Of a DNA stretch of 64,000 bases, positions 37,153 through 47,084 are shown piece by piece. The position numbers were made by a program, and so were the translations under genes. The DNA lies in assembly GCF_005281835.1 (NCBI RefSeq), contig NZ_RZIS01000001.1, positions 310,001-374,000 of the forward strand, read 5' to 3'. Below the pieces are notes generated by a model, which was given only the letters and a program-made list of their open reading frames with translations, did not search any database and was not told where the DNA came from. The stretch is from Vibrio profundi (GTDB lineage: Bacteria; Pseudomonadota; Gammaproteobacteria; Enterobacterales; Vibrionaceae). Positions within the stretch are counted from its first letter, which is position 1. Each line of letters opens with the position of its first letter.

Positions 37153-37183
37153 AAAGGGTTGGACGTTGGTCCAGCCCTTTTTT
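37153..37183 (+). terminator. Terminator of accA
   Basis: AAAGGGTTGGAC and GTCCAGCCCTTT pair with one G-U pair around a short loop, followed by a T run. Confidence 0.9.
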
Positions 37184-37218
37184 ATTATTGGTCTATTCAA
37201 ATTTACCTTGGAACTCGC

Positions 37219-38535
37219 ATGTCATCTCTTTTTGAGACCTTTACTCAGTCTATTCAACAGTTACCTGAACAGCCTTGCAGGCTCGTTTTGGCGTATAGCG
37301 GAGGTGTGGACTCGCGAGTTCTACTCGAACTTATGGCTGAATATCGAAAGCAGCTCCCAGATTTAGAATGCCTTGCCGTTCATGTGCATCATGGTTTAAG
37401 TGAAAACGCAGATCAGTGGGTAGAGCATTGCCAACAAACTTGTGAGCAGCTAAATATTCTTGTTCATATTGAAAGAGTGTCTCTGGATTTGACCTGTGGT
37501 GAGAGCATAGAAAAACTGGCTCGTGATGCCCGTTATCATGCGCTAAACAAGCACCTTAACCCTGGGGATGTACTGTTAACGGGTCAACATAGTGATGATC
37601 AAGTGGAAACCTTTTTGTTAGCACTTAAGCGAGGTAGTGGGCCGAAAGGTTTGTCTTCAATGGCTGCAGTGAAGCAGTTTGGTCATGCTTTGATTTTAAG
37701 GCCATTGCTGGATGCTAGCCGTGAGCAGGTGGTGCAATACGCCCAATCAAAATCGCTAGCATGGGTAGAAGATGAAAGTAATACCGATCAACGATTTGAG
37801 CGCAACTTTATTCGTCATGAAGTGACTCCGGTACTTTCCGAGCGTTGGCCTAGTTTTCGCCAGTCGGTGCAGCGAAGCGCACAATTATGCGCCGAGCAAG
37901 AAACATTACTTGATGAACTGCTTACACTACCCTTAGAGCAAGCCATTCAGAAAGATCAAAGCTTATCGATTGCTGAGCTTAGTCAGCACTCTCCACTCTT
38001 GAGAGCGCGCTTGATTCGTATGTGGTTAGAGGTATTAGGTTCCCCCATGCCAAGCCAGAAGCAGTTACAGCTGATCTGGCAGGAAGTCGCGAATGCGCAA
38101 AATGATGCGAACCCAGAGCTAAAATTAGCTGGTGGAACCATTCGTCGCTTTGCTAATCGATTGTATTTGGTAGGTACGCAAGCTGATGTATCGGGCTGGT
38201 CATGTAAAGTAACTTTAAATCAAGAGCTTGATCTGCCTGATAGTCTAGGCAAGCTGCTTTTTACAAGTGATGACGGGAACGGTCGTATCTCATTACCAAC
38301 TGATTCCAATGAGCTCTGGGGAAGCTTTAATCCTGAGGGGCTTAGTGCTCATCCAGTTGGCCGAGGCCATAGCCGTAAATTGAAAAAACTCTTTCAAGAA
38401 TATCAGGTTCCGAGCTGGTTAAGACGACGCACACCGATTCTGATGTACCAAAATCAAGTTGTCGCTGTGGCAGATTTGTTTGTTGATAAATCATTCGAAG
38501 GCCAAGATTGTGACCTTATCTGGAGCAAGGGCTAA
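37219..38535 (+). CDS. tilS: tRNA(Ile)-lysidine synthetase TilS
   Basis: TilS attaches lysine to C34 of the tRNA-Ile that reads AUA. From ATG 37219 the protein has 438 residues (E. coli 432). The PP-loop is SGGVDS at 27-32. The N-terminal ATPase domain is followed by the TilS substrate-binding and C-terminal domains ([23 protein letters not shown]). The open frame reaches 69 bp further upstream but those codons overlap the accA terminator, and TTGGAA precedes the chosen ATG. Confidence 0.96.
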   Translation: MSSLFETFTQSIQQLPEQPCRLVLAYSGGVDSRVLLELMAEYRKQLPDLECLAVHVHHGLSENADQWVEHCQQTCEQLNILVHIERVSLDLTCGESIEKLARDARYHALNKHLNPGDVLLTGQHSDDQVETFLLALKRGSGPKGLSSMAAVKQFGHALILRPLLDASREQVVQYAQSKSLAWVEDESNTDQRFERNFIRHEVTPVLSERWPSFRQSVQRSAQLCAEQETLLDELLTLPLEQAIQKDQSLSIAELSQHSPLLRARLIRMWLEVLGSPMPSQKQLQLIWQEVANAQNDANPELKLAGGTIRRFANRLYLVGTQADVSGWSCKVTLNQELDLPDSLGKLLFTSDDGNGRISLPTDSNELWGSFNPEGLSAHPVGRGHSRKLKKLFQEYQVPSWLRRRTPILMYQNQVVAVADLFVDKSFEGQDCDLIWSKG

Positions 38536-38590
38536 TAATTTATGTCACAATCCTATTTATCTTTACATAAAAATAAATATGGAAATAGCA

Positions 38591-38905
38591 ATGAAAAAAG
38601 TCGCTTTAGGATTAGTTCTTGGTTTGGGTTTATTAAGTGGTAATGCATTGGCTGCAGGTGATGTTGCAGCTGGTCAAGCAAAAGCGGCAGTTTGTGCTGC
38701 TTGTCACGGTGCTGACGGCATTGCGATGATCCCTGGTTACCCGCACTTAAAAGGCCAAAATGAGCAATACATCATTTCATCTCTGAATGCATATAAGAAT
38801 AAAGAGCGAAATGGCGGTCTAGCTGCAGTTATGCAAGCTCAAGCTGCAATGCTAAACGATGCTGACATTGCTAACTTAGCGGCTTACTACTCAAGCCTTA
38901 AGTAA
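38591..38905 (+). CDS. Small periplasmic c-type cytochrome
   Basis: This 104-residue protein has a signal peptide (1-21, ending GNALA) and one haem-binding motif CAACH (35-39), as in class I monohaem cytochromes of the c4/c5 type. The mature protein has about 83 residues; a distal Met ligand is likely among those in [11 protein letters not shown]. It probably transfers electrons in the periplasm, for example toward cytochrome oxidase, but the partner is not known. The ATG at 38591 is preferred to one four codons earlier, because GGA lies eight bases before it. Confidence 0.92.
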   Translation: MKKVALGLVLGLGLLSGNALAAGDVAAGQAKAAVCAACHGADGIAMIPGYPHLKGQNEQYIISSLNAYKNKERNGGLAAVMQAQAAMLNDADIANLAAYYSSLK

Positions 38906-38925
38906 TTTAAGCGATTAGAATTTTT

Positions 38926-38957
38926 AAAAGCCAGAGCCTATTTGCTCTGGCTTTTTT
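38926..38957 (+). terminator. Terminator of the cytochrome c gene
   Basis: AAAAGCCAGAGC and GCTCTGGCTTTT pair around a six-base loop; more T follows. Confidence 0.92.
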
Positions 38958-39009
38958 GATTGAATGTTTAGAATAGCTAACCGATAATGGTGCAATTCGT
39001 TGAGTTTAA

Positions 39010-39357
<348 letters not shown>

Positions 39358-39366
39358 ATTGAATTC

Positions 39367-39394
39367 AAAAAAGGAGCGATTATCGCTCCTTTTT
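39367..39394 (+). terminator. Terminator of glnB
   Basis: AAAAAGGAGCGA and TCGCTCCTTTTT form a perfect stem around TTA, with more T following. Confidence 0.94.
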
Positions 39395-39414
39395 CATTTA
39401 GTGCATTTGTAATT

Positions 39415-40266
39415 ATGTTCAAAAAGCTTTTTCTATTTATCGTGATTTTGTCGATTGGCGCTGTAGCCAGTCATCACCTTATCTTTACGATTCCCAATCA
39501 AACTGAGCTAGTGACGGCTTCGAGCCTATCGGAGCAAAAGCAATATACGTGCTATCAGAATACCTTGGCTGAGCCTTTAGACACGAGTGCAGGCTTAGGT
39601 GTACTAGTCTGGAACATATACAAACAAAACCGACCTAATTGGGCGCAGTCACTTGAGCGTTTTTCCAAGCACAGCCAAATTGTGCTGCTGCAAGAGGCTA
39701 GTATGACTAAAGAGCTCAAAGGATGGATTAAACAAGCGGAGTGGGGAAGTAATCAAGTCAACGCATTTGAAGCGTTTAATACCAGCGCTGGCGTCTTGAG
39801 CTTAGCCAAAACATTGCCAACGCAAGCCTGCGGCTTTACGTATACCGAACCTTGGTTACAGTTACCTAAATCAGCACTATGGACGCTCTATTCTTTGGAC
39901 AATGGTGAAACATTGGCGGTTGTTAATATCCATGCTGTGAACTTCACTCTAGGCACGGAAGACTACCAATCTCAATTGAGTGTATTAACGCAGAAACTGT
40001 CGAGCCATCAGGGACCAATGATTTTCGCAGGGGACTTTAATAGTTGGAGCGAAGCTAGGATGGACGTACTGAAAGCGGAATTGACCAATGTTGGGCTAAA
40101 AGAGGTAGCGTTTAATCCAGATAATCGCACTCAATTTGTATCTGGCTTACCACTAGATCATGTCTTTTATCGTGATTTAGCGTTAGATACAGCAGAGGCG
40201 TCAATCACTGACGCCTCTGATCATAATCCATTATTGGTACGATTTAGATTATTAGAAAATCAGTAA
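39415..40266 (+). CDS. yafD: YafD family protein (endonuclease/exonuclease/phosphatase fold)
   Basis: The 283-residue protein belongs to UPF0294 (YafD) with the EEP fold. It starts with a hydrophobic segment (about 5-25, FLFIVILSIGAVASHHLIF) that anchors or exports the rest. Fold motifs are LGVLVWNIYKQN, IVLLQEAS (metal-binding Glu), GPMIFAGDFNSWSEAR, and LDHVFYRD with SDHNPLLVRF at the end. Substrate and role are unknown. In E. coli yafD lies near gloB, mltD, rnhA and dnaQ, as here. The last 15 bp overlap the convergent YIP1 gene. Confidence 0.92.
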   Translation: MFKKLFLFIVILSIGAVASHHLIFTIPNQTELVTASSLSEQKQYTCYQNTLAEPLDTSAGLGVLVWNIYKQNRPNWAQSLERFSKHSQIVLLQEASMTKELKGWIKQAEWGSNQVNAFEAFNTSAGVLSLAKTLPTQACGFTYTEPWLQLPKSALWTLYSLDNGETLAVVNIHAVNFTLGTEDYQSQLSVLTQKLSSHQGPMIFAGDFNSWSEARMDVLKAELTNVGLKEVAFNPDNRTQFVSGLPLDHVFYRDLALDTAEASITDASDHNPLLVRFRLLENQ

Positions 40267-40938
40267 GTAAATCGCCCAAATCAGATAATAGCCAAGCCAA
40301 GGTAGTGCAGAAATGACCAACGCTTGGCCTCTTTCGAATTCAGTCCAGGTCAAAACGGCCGCGTAGCCAAGAACAATGTACCAAGGCAGTAGCAGTGGTA
40401 AAGAGCTCGCAAATTGTGACCAGTCGCTAGTCAGAGGCAATTTGATCAAACCATTTAAACTGTTTAAATCTGCCGCGTAACTCATCACTTGTCCGTGTTT
40501 GAGTAATAGGCTAGCGTAGCTCGCAATATCACCGAGTACAGCAGGGAACATTACAACAGAAGATGCAGCAAACCATTTCCAGTAACCATGTTGGTGTTGG
40601 CTAGGTTTAGCGGCTAAATTGAACCAAAAAGCCAACATTAAGATTGCCAAGGTGCGCCCAAAGACATCACTGATGATCTCACTGGCCATTAGAGTATTGC
40701 TGTCTAAAAGCTCGAGTTGCTGAGGGTTAGATACCGCGAGCTGCTGCGATAACTCTGCACTTAGCCAATTGAAATCGACATTGGAAAAGTAAGCGCCCCA
40801 GAACAAGAATGGACTTAGCATTAGAATGACATATGGCTGCCAACCCCATGCTCCGCGCTGGTAGAGCGCGAGAAAGCAAGCCGTTGGAGAGCGGAATATA
40901 TCCAATACCATTACGAGTGGGTTTTTCGACGGGGTCAT
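40252..40938 (-). CDS. YIP1 family membrane protein
   Basis: This 228-residue protein has about five hydrophobic segments (for example PYVILMLSPFLFWGAYF, LAILMLAFWFNLAA, WYIVLGYAAVLTWTEF) and ends inside the membrane (LPWLGYYLIWAIYLLIF). The arrangement fits the YIP1 family of small bacterial membrane proteins of unknown function. Its start overlaps the mltD stop by four bases, so it is co-translated with a murein hydrolase, which suggests but does not prove an envelope role. The convergent overlap with yafD has no terminator. Confidence 0.85.
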   Translation of the reverse strand: MTPSKNPLVMVLDIFRSPTACFLALYQRGAWGWQPYVILMLSPFLFWGAYFSNVDFNWLSAELSQQLAVSNPQQLELLDSNTLMASEIISDVFGRTLAILMLAFWFNLAAKPSQHQHGYWKWFAASSVVMFPAVLGDIASYASLLLKHGQVMSYAADLNSLNGLIKLPLTSDWSQFASSLPLLLPWYIVLGYAAVLTWTEFERGQALVISALPWLGYYLIWAIYLLIF

Positions 40939-42512
40939 ACGCTCACCTTAGTTACGTCTACATACAGTTTTAGCTTTTGACCTGGCTGTAAGTATTTTTT
41001 CTTCTGCAGAGTATTCCACTTAACAATATCTGAGCTTTTTACTTTGAACTTACTTGCAATACCGCTGATGGTATCGCCAGAACGTACGCTGTAGAAAACG
41101 GTACGAATAATGGCTCCATCACTGCTGTTTTTCCAAATCACGAGCTCTTGACCAACACGTAATGTATCTCGTGGGCCCATGCCATTCCATTTTGCTAGGG
41201 ACTGATGAGAGACTTTGTTAGCGCGTGCAATGTCCCATAAGCTGTCGCCACTTTTCACTGTATGTGTCAGTTTGTATTGACCGCGAGACTTAGACTGAGT
41301 ATTGGCTAAGCGGTTATTGGCGCTTAGCGTATATACCGTGTCGTCTTTCGTTGAGGTAGGGATCATCAAGTGCTGGCCAATACGGATATTGTTATTGCTC
41401 AGGCCGTTGGCAGAGCGAATGACTTTACTGGTCGTATTGTATTTGTTCGCAAGCACGCTCAAGCTATCGCCTGACTGCACTTTATAGCGAACTAGCTTCA
41501 TGCCTTTACCGCGGTTTTGCTCTACTTGTTGGTTAAAGCGCTCTACGGACTCGATAGGCAGTAACAATTGGTGAGGGCCATCAGGAGCCGTTGCCCATTG
41601 ATTGTAAGCCGGGTTGTAGCTTTGAAGTTCTTTTACGCTGATGTTGGCGTAGTTAGCTGCGATGGCAAGATCGAGTTGTTCTTTAGGGTTAACAAGCTCT
41701 AAAACTGGCTCATTGGCAATCGCAGGGATGGTCAGCCCATACTTCTCTTGGTTAGCAACAATATCGGCTAACGCAAGCAGTTTTGGCACATAGCTACTGG
41801 TCTCTTTCGGCAGATCTAACGAGAAAAAGTCGATAGGTTTACCAAGTTTCTTGTTTTTACGAATTGCGCTGGAGACTCGACCGCCACCACTGTTGTAAGC
41901 CGCAATGGCGTGATTCCAGTTACCTTCAAAGCGTTTGTTTAGGTAAGTGAGGTAATCCAGTGCTGCATCGGTAGAAGCGGCCACATCACGGCGTCCGTCG
42001 TACCAAAAATCTTGTTTTAGTCCGAACCATTCAGCGGTACCCGGCACAAATTGCCATAGGCCCGCGGCACTACCATGAGAATACGCAAAAGCGTCAAATG
42101 AGCTTTCAACCACTGGAAGCAGGGCTAGCTCCATTGGCATGTCGCGTTCTTCAATTTTTTCAGTAATGAGGAAAAGGAAAGGCTCGGCTCGTTTAGACAC
42201 AGTTCTCAAGTGAGCGGGGTGTTTGAGATACCAGGTACGGTAGTAATCGACTTTTTTATGATCAGGAACCGTCATCTCGAGTTGCATTGCAATGCGTTGC
42301 CAAACGTCTTGCTGATTTTGTGGGGTTACGACAGGCGCTTTAACCTTCACCGGTTCTTCTGTTTGAGTCGTTGTGGAAACAACTTCCGAAGCCACCTTAT
42401 TGTCAGGTGTAGGTTGGTTGGTTGACTCTGACGCTTGGTCTTGATTGTCGGACTGAGTTAATTGGCACCCGGAAAGCAGTAGTGCCAATGCCCAGCTGTA
42501 CTTAACTCGCAT
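40935..42512 (-). CDS. mltD: Membrane-bound lytic murein transglycosylase D
   Basis: MltD cleaves the glycan strands of peptidoglycan, forming 1,6-anhydromuramic ends. The protein has 525 residues. It is a lipoprotein with lipobox LLSGC (Cys16), then a Ser/Gln-rich linker, the SLT domain (about 100-240) with catalytic E136 in LPVVESSFDAFA and the typical GSAAGLWQF, and three LysM domains (about 340-388, 418-462 and 475-518; each with SGDSL or SGDTI) that bind glycan. E. coli MltD usually carries two LysM domains, so one extra is present. It lies near gloB, as in E. coli. Confidence 0.96.
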   Translation of the reverse strand: MRVKYSWALALLLSGCQLTQSDNQDQASESTNQPTPDNKVASEVVSTTTQTEEPVKVKAPVVTPQNQQDVWQRIAMQLEMTVPDHKKVDYYRTWYLKHPAHLRTVSKRAEPFLFLITEKIEERDMPMELALLPVVESSFDAFAYSHGSAAGLWQFVPGTAEWFGLKQDFWYDGRRDVAASTDAALDYLTYLNKRFEGNWNHAIAAYNSGGGRVSSAIRKNKKLGKPIDFFSLDLPKETSSYVPKLLALADIVANQEKYGLTIPAIANEPVLELVNPKEQLDLAIAANYANISVKELQSYNPAYNQWATAPDGPHQLLLPIESVERFNQQVEQNRGKGMKLVRYKVQSGDSLSVLANKYNTTSKVIRSANGLSNNNIRIGQHLMIPTSTKDDTVYTLSANNRLANTQSKSRGQYKLTHTVKSGDSLWDIARANKVSHQSLAKWNGMGPRDTLRVGQELVIWKNSSDGAIIRTVFYSVRSGDTISGIASKFKVKSSDIVKWNTLQKKKYLQPGQKLKLYVDVTKVSV

Positions 42513-42582
42513 GATACAGCCTTTTAAATAAACGGCTGCTGATAATACTTGTCACCCTATACGAGTGACAAGCAGCAAATCG

Positions 42583-43341
42583 TTAAAATTCGTTCTTCCA
42601 CTCACGTAAAGCGGTAAAAATTGACAAAGGATCGGTTTGTTGAGTTCGGTTTGAAACTGACTTAACAACACTTGGTTGCGTATAGCGTAGGAAAGGGTTG
42701 ATCCACTTTTCTTGGCGTAACGTAGTCGGAATTGTCGGTTTATTTTGCGCACGAAGTCGATTTACTTCATCTCGGTATTGGTGCAATAAATCGTTATCCG
42801 GCTCAACGGCTAAAGCAAAAGCAACATTGCTCGCGGTGTATTCATGGGCACAGTAAACTTCTGTTTCTTGAGGTAGGGCTACAATCTTATTTAAAGAATC
42901 GAACATCTGCTTCGGAGTTCCTTCAAAAATTCGGCCACAACCCGCTGAGAATAAGACGTCGCCACAGAAGAGTTTGGCATCACCGACATAACCGATATGC
43001 CCTTTAGTATGGCCTCCAAGACCTAACACTAAAAAGATCTCGTCAAAGAGTTCAATTTGGTCACCGTCATCTACAGGGTGTGTGAGCGTTGGAATGGGCT
43101 CATTTTTTGGTCCGACGACATCGACACTTGGGTATTGCCTAACCAGTTCTGAAACGCCACCAATGTGATCGTGGTGGTGGTGGGTAATTAAGATTGCATC
43201 TAAAGTTAGCTCATGTTGCTGCAAATATTTTAATACTGGAGCGGCATCCCCTGGATCGACAACAGCACAACGGCGATCGCTATTTTGTATCAGCCAGATG
43301 TAATTGTCGTTAAATGCGGGTATGCTTTTGATATATAACAT
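42583..43341 (-). CDS. gloB: Hydroxyacylglutathione hydrolase (glyoxalase II)
   Basis: GloB hydrolyses S-D-lactoylglutathione, the second step of methylglyoxal detoxification. From the ATG at 43341 the protein has 252 residues (E. coli 251); GGAG lies eight bases upstream and the N terminus [16 protein letters not shown] matches the family. The metallo-beta-lactamase motif is [10 protein letters not shown] (53-62), with later ligands in [23 protein letters not shown] and YCAHEYT. The 31 codons that are open upstream overlap the divergent yafS region and are not used. Confidence 0.97.
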   Translation of the reverse strand: MLYIKSIPAFNDNYIWLIQNSDRRCAVVDPGDAAPVLKYLQQHELTLDAILITHHHHDHIGGVSELVRQYPSVDVVGPKNEPIPTLTHPVDDGDQIELFDEIFLVLGLGGHTKGHIGYVGDAKLFCGDVLFSAGCGRIFEGTPKQMFDSLNKIVALPQETEVYCAHEYTASNVAFALAVEPDNDLLHQYRDEVNRLRAQNKPTIPTTLRQEKWINPFLRYTQPSVVKSVSNRTQQTDPLSIFTALREWKNEF

Positions 43342-43374
43342 TATTGGTTCTCCAGTCACCATAAGTGAGACAGA

Positions 43375-44166
43375 TTGTTGATAAAGCCTGCGCGTAGCCG
43401 TAAAAAAATCGAACATCCTTACACTTGGTCCCAATTACATAACGGGGATTGGGTATGTGAGTCGATTCAAACTCGTCTTGATGAATGGTGCCCGAAGCTG
43501 TTCGGTTACCATATGCTCAAACTTGGCGGGTTAAGCTGTGAGCTAACGAGCTGTACTTGTAACATTCAACATCAAGTAAATTTAGATATCCAGAACCCAT
43601 TACACAATGTCGCGGCGGATGGTTACAATTTACCCTTTCTTGAAAAAAGCTTTGATGCAGTAGTACTTAGCCATCAATTAGATTATAGCAATGACCCCCA
43701 TCGCTTATTAAGAGAAGTCGACAGAGTAATGATGGACGACGGCTATCTGATTATCACAGGTTTCAACCCATTTAGCTTTACTGGATTGGCGAGTTTGATG
43801 CCTTGGCGCAAGAATAATTTGCCTTGGAGCGGGCGTATGTATAGCCCTAATCGGATTAAAGATTGGTTGGGTGTATTAAATTATCAGGTAGTACATTGCG
43901 ACACGTATGCATTGTTTCCGATGAAGAAATATCAAACCATGTGGACTTGGCTGGAAAATAGCTTAGGTGATTGGGCATCAGGGGCGGGCAGTCAGTATTT
44001 TGTGGTTGCTCGAAAACGTACTTATCCTTTAAAGCCAATCAAGCCTCATTGGCACTTGAAGCGTCGTTGGTCTCCGGTAAGCGCAAGCTTTAATACTAAT
44101 GTTAGGCGTGAGATTCGTGATTCTTTGAAGCCTAAAAAAGCCGCTTCATCGACTCTGGATAAGTAG
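43375..44166 (+). CDS. yafS: SAM-dependent methyltransferase (YafS-like)
   Basis: The 263-residue protein has a class I methyltransferase domain of the Methyltransf_11 type: [23 protein letters not shown] covers motifs II-III and [14 protein letters not shown] is the following strand. The SAM-binding glycine motif is poorly conserved, so activity is not certain. In E. coli yafS likewise lies between gloB and rnhA. The start is unclear: no ATG fits, and TTG at 43375 or 43378, behind AAGTGAG, are the best choices. The C-terminal tail is basic and its last codons lie inside a terminator hairpin. Confidence 0.82.
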   Translation: MLIKPARSRKKIEHPYTWSQLHNGDWVCESIQTRLDEWCPKLFGYHMLKLGGLSCELTSCTCNIQHQVNLDIQNPLHNVAADGYNLPFLEKSFDAVVLSHQLDYSNDPHRLLREVDRVMMDDGYLIITGFNPFSFTGLASLMPWRKNNLPWSGRMYSPNRIKDWLGVLNYQVVHCDTYALFPMKKYQTMWTWLENSLGDWASGAGSQYFVVARKRTYPLKPIKPHWHLKRRWSPVSASFNTNVRREIRDSLKPKKAASSTLDK

Positions 44167-44175
44167 CGGCTTTTT
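44134..44175. terminator. Bidirectional terminator overlapping the yafS 3' end
   Basis: AAAAAAGCCGCT and AGCGGCTTTTT pair around a 19-base loop. The left arm is coding sequence of yafS (Lys-Lys-Ala-Ala) and the stop codon lies in the loop edge. On the minus strand it closes the transcript of rnhA. Confidence 0.75.
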
Positions 44176-44197
44176 AAACATTGCTAGAAAGGATACG

Positions 44198-44662
44198 TCA
44201 GCTTGGTTGGTAACCCGTGTCTTCTTCTGTTGGGTTTTCTGCCGCGTTGCGGGCTAACTCGTCACACATTTCATTCTCTCTGTGCCCAGCATGGCCTTTT
44301 ACCCAGCGCCAATCTACATCGTGTCTCGCTGTTTCTTTGTCGAGCTCTTGCCATAGGTCTGCATTCTTTACTGGTTTCTTATCAGCTGTTTTCCAGCCGC
44401 GTTTCTTCCAGTTATGGATCCACTGAGTGATGCCTTGACGAACGTATTGGCTATCGGTAGTCAGGATTACCGAGCATGGCTCTTTAAGCGTTTTGAGTGC
44501 GACCACAGCCGCCAGCATTTCCATACGGTTATTGGTTGTTAAGGTGAAACCTTTAGCGAGTGTTTTTTCTACGTCTTTGTAACGCAACACAATACCGTAG
44601 CCACCTGGACCTGGGTTGCCTAAACAGGAACCGTCAGTGAAAATTTCAACTTGTTTCGTCAT
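44198..44662 (-). CDS. rnhA: Ribonuclease HI
   Basis: RNase HI degrades the RNA of RNA-DNA hybrids such as R-loops and primers. The protein has 154 residues (E. coli 155). The catalytic residues D10 ([12 protein letters not shown]), E48 (NNRMEML), D70 (LTTDSQYV) and the His/Asp of [16 protein letters not shown] are all present. It is divergent from dnaQ with 56 bp between them, the same arrangement as in E. coli. Confidence 0.98.
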   Translation of the reverse strand: MTKQVEIFTDGSCLGNPGPGGYGIVLRYKDVEKTLAKGFTLTTNNRMEMLAAVVALKTLKEPCSVILTTDSQYVRQGITQWIHNWKKRGWKTADKKPVKNADLWQELDKETARHDVDWRWVKGHAGHRENEMCDELARNAAENPTEEDTGYQPS

Positions 44663-44718
44663 GATTTGATACTATTACCTCAAGCGCATTATCTGCATAG
44701 TCTGACACAGTTATCCTT

Positions 44719-45450
44719 ATGAATACCAGTAACAACTCTGAACACAAACGTATTGTCGTACTCGATACCGAAACAACCGGTATGAACACTGAAAGTGGCC
44801 CTCACTATTTAGGCCACCGAATTATTGAAATCGGTGCGGTTGAAATCATCAACCGTAAGCTCACTGGTAGACACTTTCACGTTTATCTTAAACCGGATCG
44901 TGCGATTCAAGAAGAAGCGGTGGAAGTACACGGTATTACCGATGAGTTTTTGATTGATAAGCCTCTTTATCAAGACGTTCACGCAGAGTTCTTAGACTTT
45001 ATTAAAGGCGCTGAGCTGGTGGCGCATAATGCTCCGTTCGATACGGGTTTTATGGACTACGAGTTTGAAAAACTTGACCCTTCTATTGGCAAAACTGACG
45101 ATTTTTGTCAGGTGACCGATACCTTGGCGATGGCCAAGAAGATCTTCCCTGGTAAACGGAATAACCTTGATATTTTATGTGAACGTTACGGTATTGATAA
45201 CTCACACCGTACTCTCCACGGGGCTTTGCTCGATGCGGAGATCTTAGCCGACGTTTACTTATTGATGACGGGTGGTCAAACGTCTTTACAGTTCAGTAGC
45301 GGCCAGCAAGGCGGGATAGAAGAAATTCGCCGTGTCGAAAGTGGTCGAAAATCGCTAAAGGTTTTAAGGGCTACGGCCGATGAAGTAAGTGCACACCAAG
45401 AACGGTTAGATATCGTCGAGAAGAGCGGAAGCTGCCTCTGGCGTCAGTAG
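44719..45450 (+). CDS. dnaQ: DNA polymerase III epsilon subunit (proofreading)
   Basis: Epsilon is the 3'-5' proofreading exonuclease of the replicase and binds DnaE and the clamp. The protein has 243 residues (E. coli 243). The DEDDh sites are D16 and E18 in VLDTETTGMN, an Asp in HNAPFDTGFMDYE and the His/Asp pair in HGALLDAEILADVY. The clamp-binding motif QTSLQF lies at about 188-193 and the C-terminal DnaE-binding segment ends GSCLWRQ. The TIGR03503 gene follows after 8 bp. Confidence 0.98.
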   Translation: MNTSNNSEHKRIVVLDTETTGMNTESGPHYLGHRIIEIGAVEIINRKLTGRHFHVYLKPDRAIQEEAVEVHGITDEFLIDKPLYQDVHAEFLDFIKGAELVAHNAPFDTGFMDYEFEKLDPSIGKTDDFCQVTDTLAMAKKIFPGKRNNLDILCERYGIDNSHRTLHGALLDAEILADVYLLMTGGQTSLQFSSGQQGGIEEIRRVESGRKSLKVLRATADEVSAHQERLDIVEKSGSCLWRQ

Positions 45451-45458
45451 GAGATACT

Positions 45459-46706
45459 ATGTTGAGGGTAATCATTACCTGTTGTTTGTTATTGATTAGT
45501 TTAAGTTCACACTCTGCGACTGAGTCTACGATGACTTTGTTGGATAACCGATTTCGAATTGATCCAACAATAGAACAGATAACTTTTGTAATTTACCGCG
45601 CTGAAAGCTCTCAACCTGTTGTCCTTGTTCGCCCTGATGGTAAGAAATATTACGCTTGGCGCAATGAAGAAAATGTCCGTTGGTATCAAGAGTCGTCAAT
45701 GGACATCATTTCAATTGAAAACCCTATGCCTGGCCCATGGCAGGCGGTGGGCAAAGTTACCCCGAAGAACAACATCAAGCTTTTGTCTCATTTAGTGCTT
45801 ACAACGGATACCTTTCCAAATAGGCTTTATCAAAGTGAAAACTTAAAGTTTACAGCTCGTTTAACCTCTGAAAATAAGCCATTAGTGCTGCGAGATTTTT
45901 TAGAAAGAGTGAAGCTTAAAGTTACTTTTACTAAATATGTCGAAAATGAGGATACGCTGGTTAAGGAAGCTCGCCCTGTTCCTGTCGTAATGGGTGAATT
46001 CGCTGACGATGGACAAGGGCTAGATGAGTTACCCGGTGATGGCGTCTTTACCGTTGATTTACCGATAGATATCGAGCCAGGCAAATACCGAGTACGAATT
46101 ACTTCTGGCAATGGAGTCTTTTTACGCGCTCAAGAGCAAGAGGTCTTGGTATACCCGTCGCCAGTTTCAACGACTTTTATTCAGTCTCGTAAGGAAGGCA
46201 AAGCGCACACCTTTGTGACTTCGGCTGAGCAGGGCATGGTTGCGCCAGGCACTTTAAGTGTTCATTTGGAACACAAAGCGCCCGATGAGTTTATTACATA
46301 TGCTCAAGGCCAAGCGAAAGATGAAGAGATGAAAGTGCCGCTATCGGTTGATTACAATGGTGATATTGGTATTTATTCTTGGTCAGGCCGAGTATATGCG
46401 ACTGATGCTTCTAATCAACGAGACTTGATGTTTGCGATTAAAGATCAAACGTACAGTGTGGTTGAAGAAGTAGATTTGGCCGAGTCTAGAAGGCTTCAAG
46501 AAGAAATGCTGGCCGAGCAGAGACGTATAGAAGCTGAAAAGATGCTGCTCGAGAAGCGCGAGTCTGACCGAATACGTAGCATGATCATTATTGGCGTTGG
46601 TAACGTAGTCGCCATCATTTTAGGTTTGTTGATTTGGTTTGTGATGAAAAAGCTTAGAGCCAAAAAGCAGATGATTCCAGAGATGCAATTGCAGGCACCT
46701 AAGTAG
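45459..46706 (+). CDS. TIGR03503 family protein (envelope, unknown function)
   Basis: This 415-residue protein has a signal peptide (about 1-19, ending SSHSA), a large extracytoplasmic beta-rich part (about 25-335, with GDGVFTVDLPIDIEPGKYRVRI, typical of Ig-like or CARDB/macroglobulin-type modules), an alpha-helical charged stretch (about 338-370, RRLQEEMLAEQRRIEAEK), one membrane segment (about 374-393, SMIIIGVGNVVAIILGLLIW) and a short basic cytoplasmic tail. The family occurs in Vibrio and Shewanella. No function is known. It lies 8 bp after dnaQ and is probably on the same transcript, with a terminator after it. Confidence 0.85.
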   Translation: MLRVIITCCLLLISLSSHSATESTMTLLDNRFRIDPTIEQITFVIYRAESSQPVVLVRPDGKKYYAWRNEENVRWYQESSMDIISIENPMPGPWQAVGKVTPKNNIKLLSHLVLTTDTFPNRLYQSENLKFTARLTSENKPLVLRDFLERVKLKVTFTKYVENEDTLVKEARPVPVVMGEFADDGQGLDELPGDGVFTVDLPIDIEPGKYRVRITSGNGVFLRAQEQEVLVYPSPVSTTFIQSRKEGKAHTFVTSAEQGMVAPGTLSVHLEHKAPDEFITYAQGQAKDEEMKVPLSVDYNGDIGIYSWSGRVYATDASNQRDLMFAIKDQTYSVVEEVDLAESRRLQEEMLAEQRRIEAEKMLLEKRESDRIRSMIIIGVGNVVAIILGLLIWFVMKKLRAKKQMIPEMQLQAPK

Positions 46707-46725
46707 TCATAATCGAATAGTCAGG

Positions 46726-46756
46726 GGGCGAATTACTCAGTAATTCGCCCTTTTTT
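46726..46756 (+). terminator. Terminator of the TIGR03503 gene
   Basis: GGGCGAATTACT and AGTAATTCGCCC form a perfect 12-base stem with a single unpaired C; TTTTTT follows. A nearly identical hairpin lies at 47090-47114. Confidence 0.92.
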
Positions 46757-47083
46757 GTACAGTGGCTTTATGGATATGGGTTCACCATTGTTCGCTAAGC
46801 AGTTTGTGGTTCCTAGCTTGATGACAGCCATCACTTCATTAACCGCCAAGGAAAGCGTTCTGACGGAATTCCAATCGATAGTGAAGTGTTGAGCAGGAGG
46901 AATGGTTATCGCCCTATTAGTGATGCTGAGACGTGAGGGCGGGAAGGTTATCTCCTCTTATCTCTATGCCCTTAGAGGAATGCGATAGGCGTTTTAGGAT
47001 ACGAATATGTTAGCGGAGGAGAGCGGGCTTTAGAAATAGGTGGCTTCCACAGGCTCAATACTTGTGAAGTTTTAATCTGGTAA
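46757..47083. other. 327-bp unexplained segment between twin terminators
   Basis: No gene of normal size is found here. Two short plus-strand ORFs exist: 46770-46892 (40 codons, no good ribosome binding site) and 46902-46988 (28 codons; AGGAGG only one base before its ATG). Four short stems can form in order: CACTTC with GAAGTG, CGCCCT with AGGGCG, TCCTCT with AGAGGA, and CTTCCACA with TGTGAAG. The sequence is purine-rich with several GGA triplets but does not look like csrB. It could be a decayed gene, a small inserted element or a structured RNA; none is proven. Confidence 0.35.
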
Positions 47084-47084
47084 G

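Noticed and set aside
46770..46988. Short ORFs of 40 and 28 codons in the insulated segment
   Set aside because: The first has no ribosome binding site and the second has AGGAGG only one base before its ATG; neither matches a known protein.
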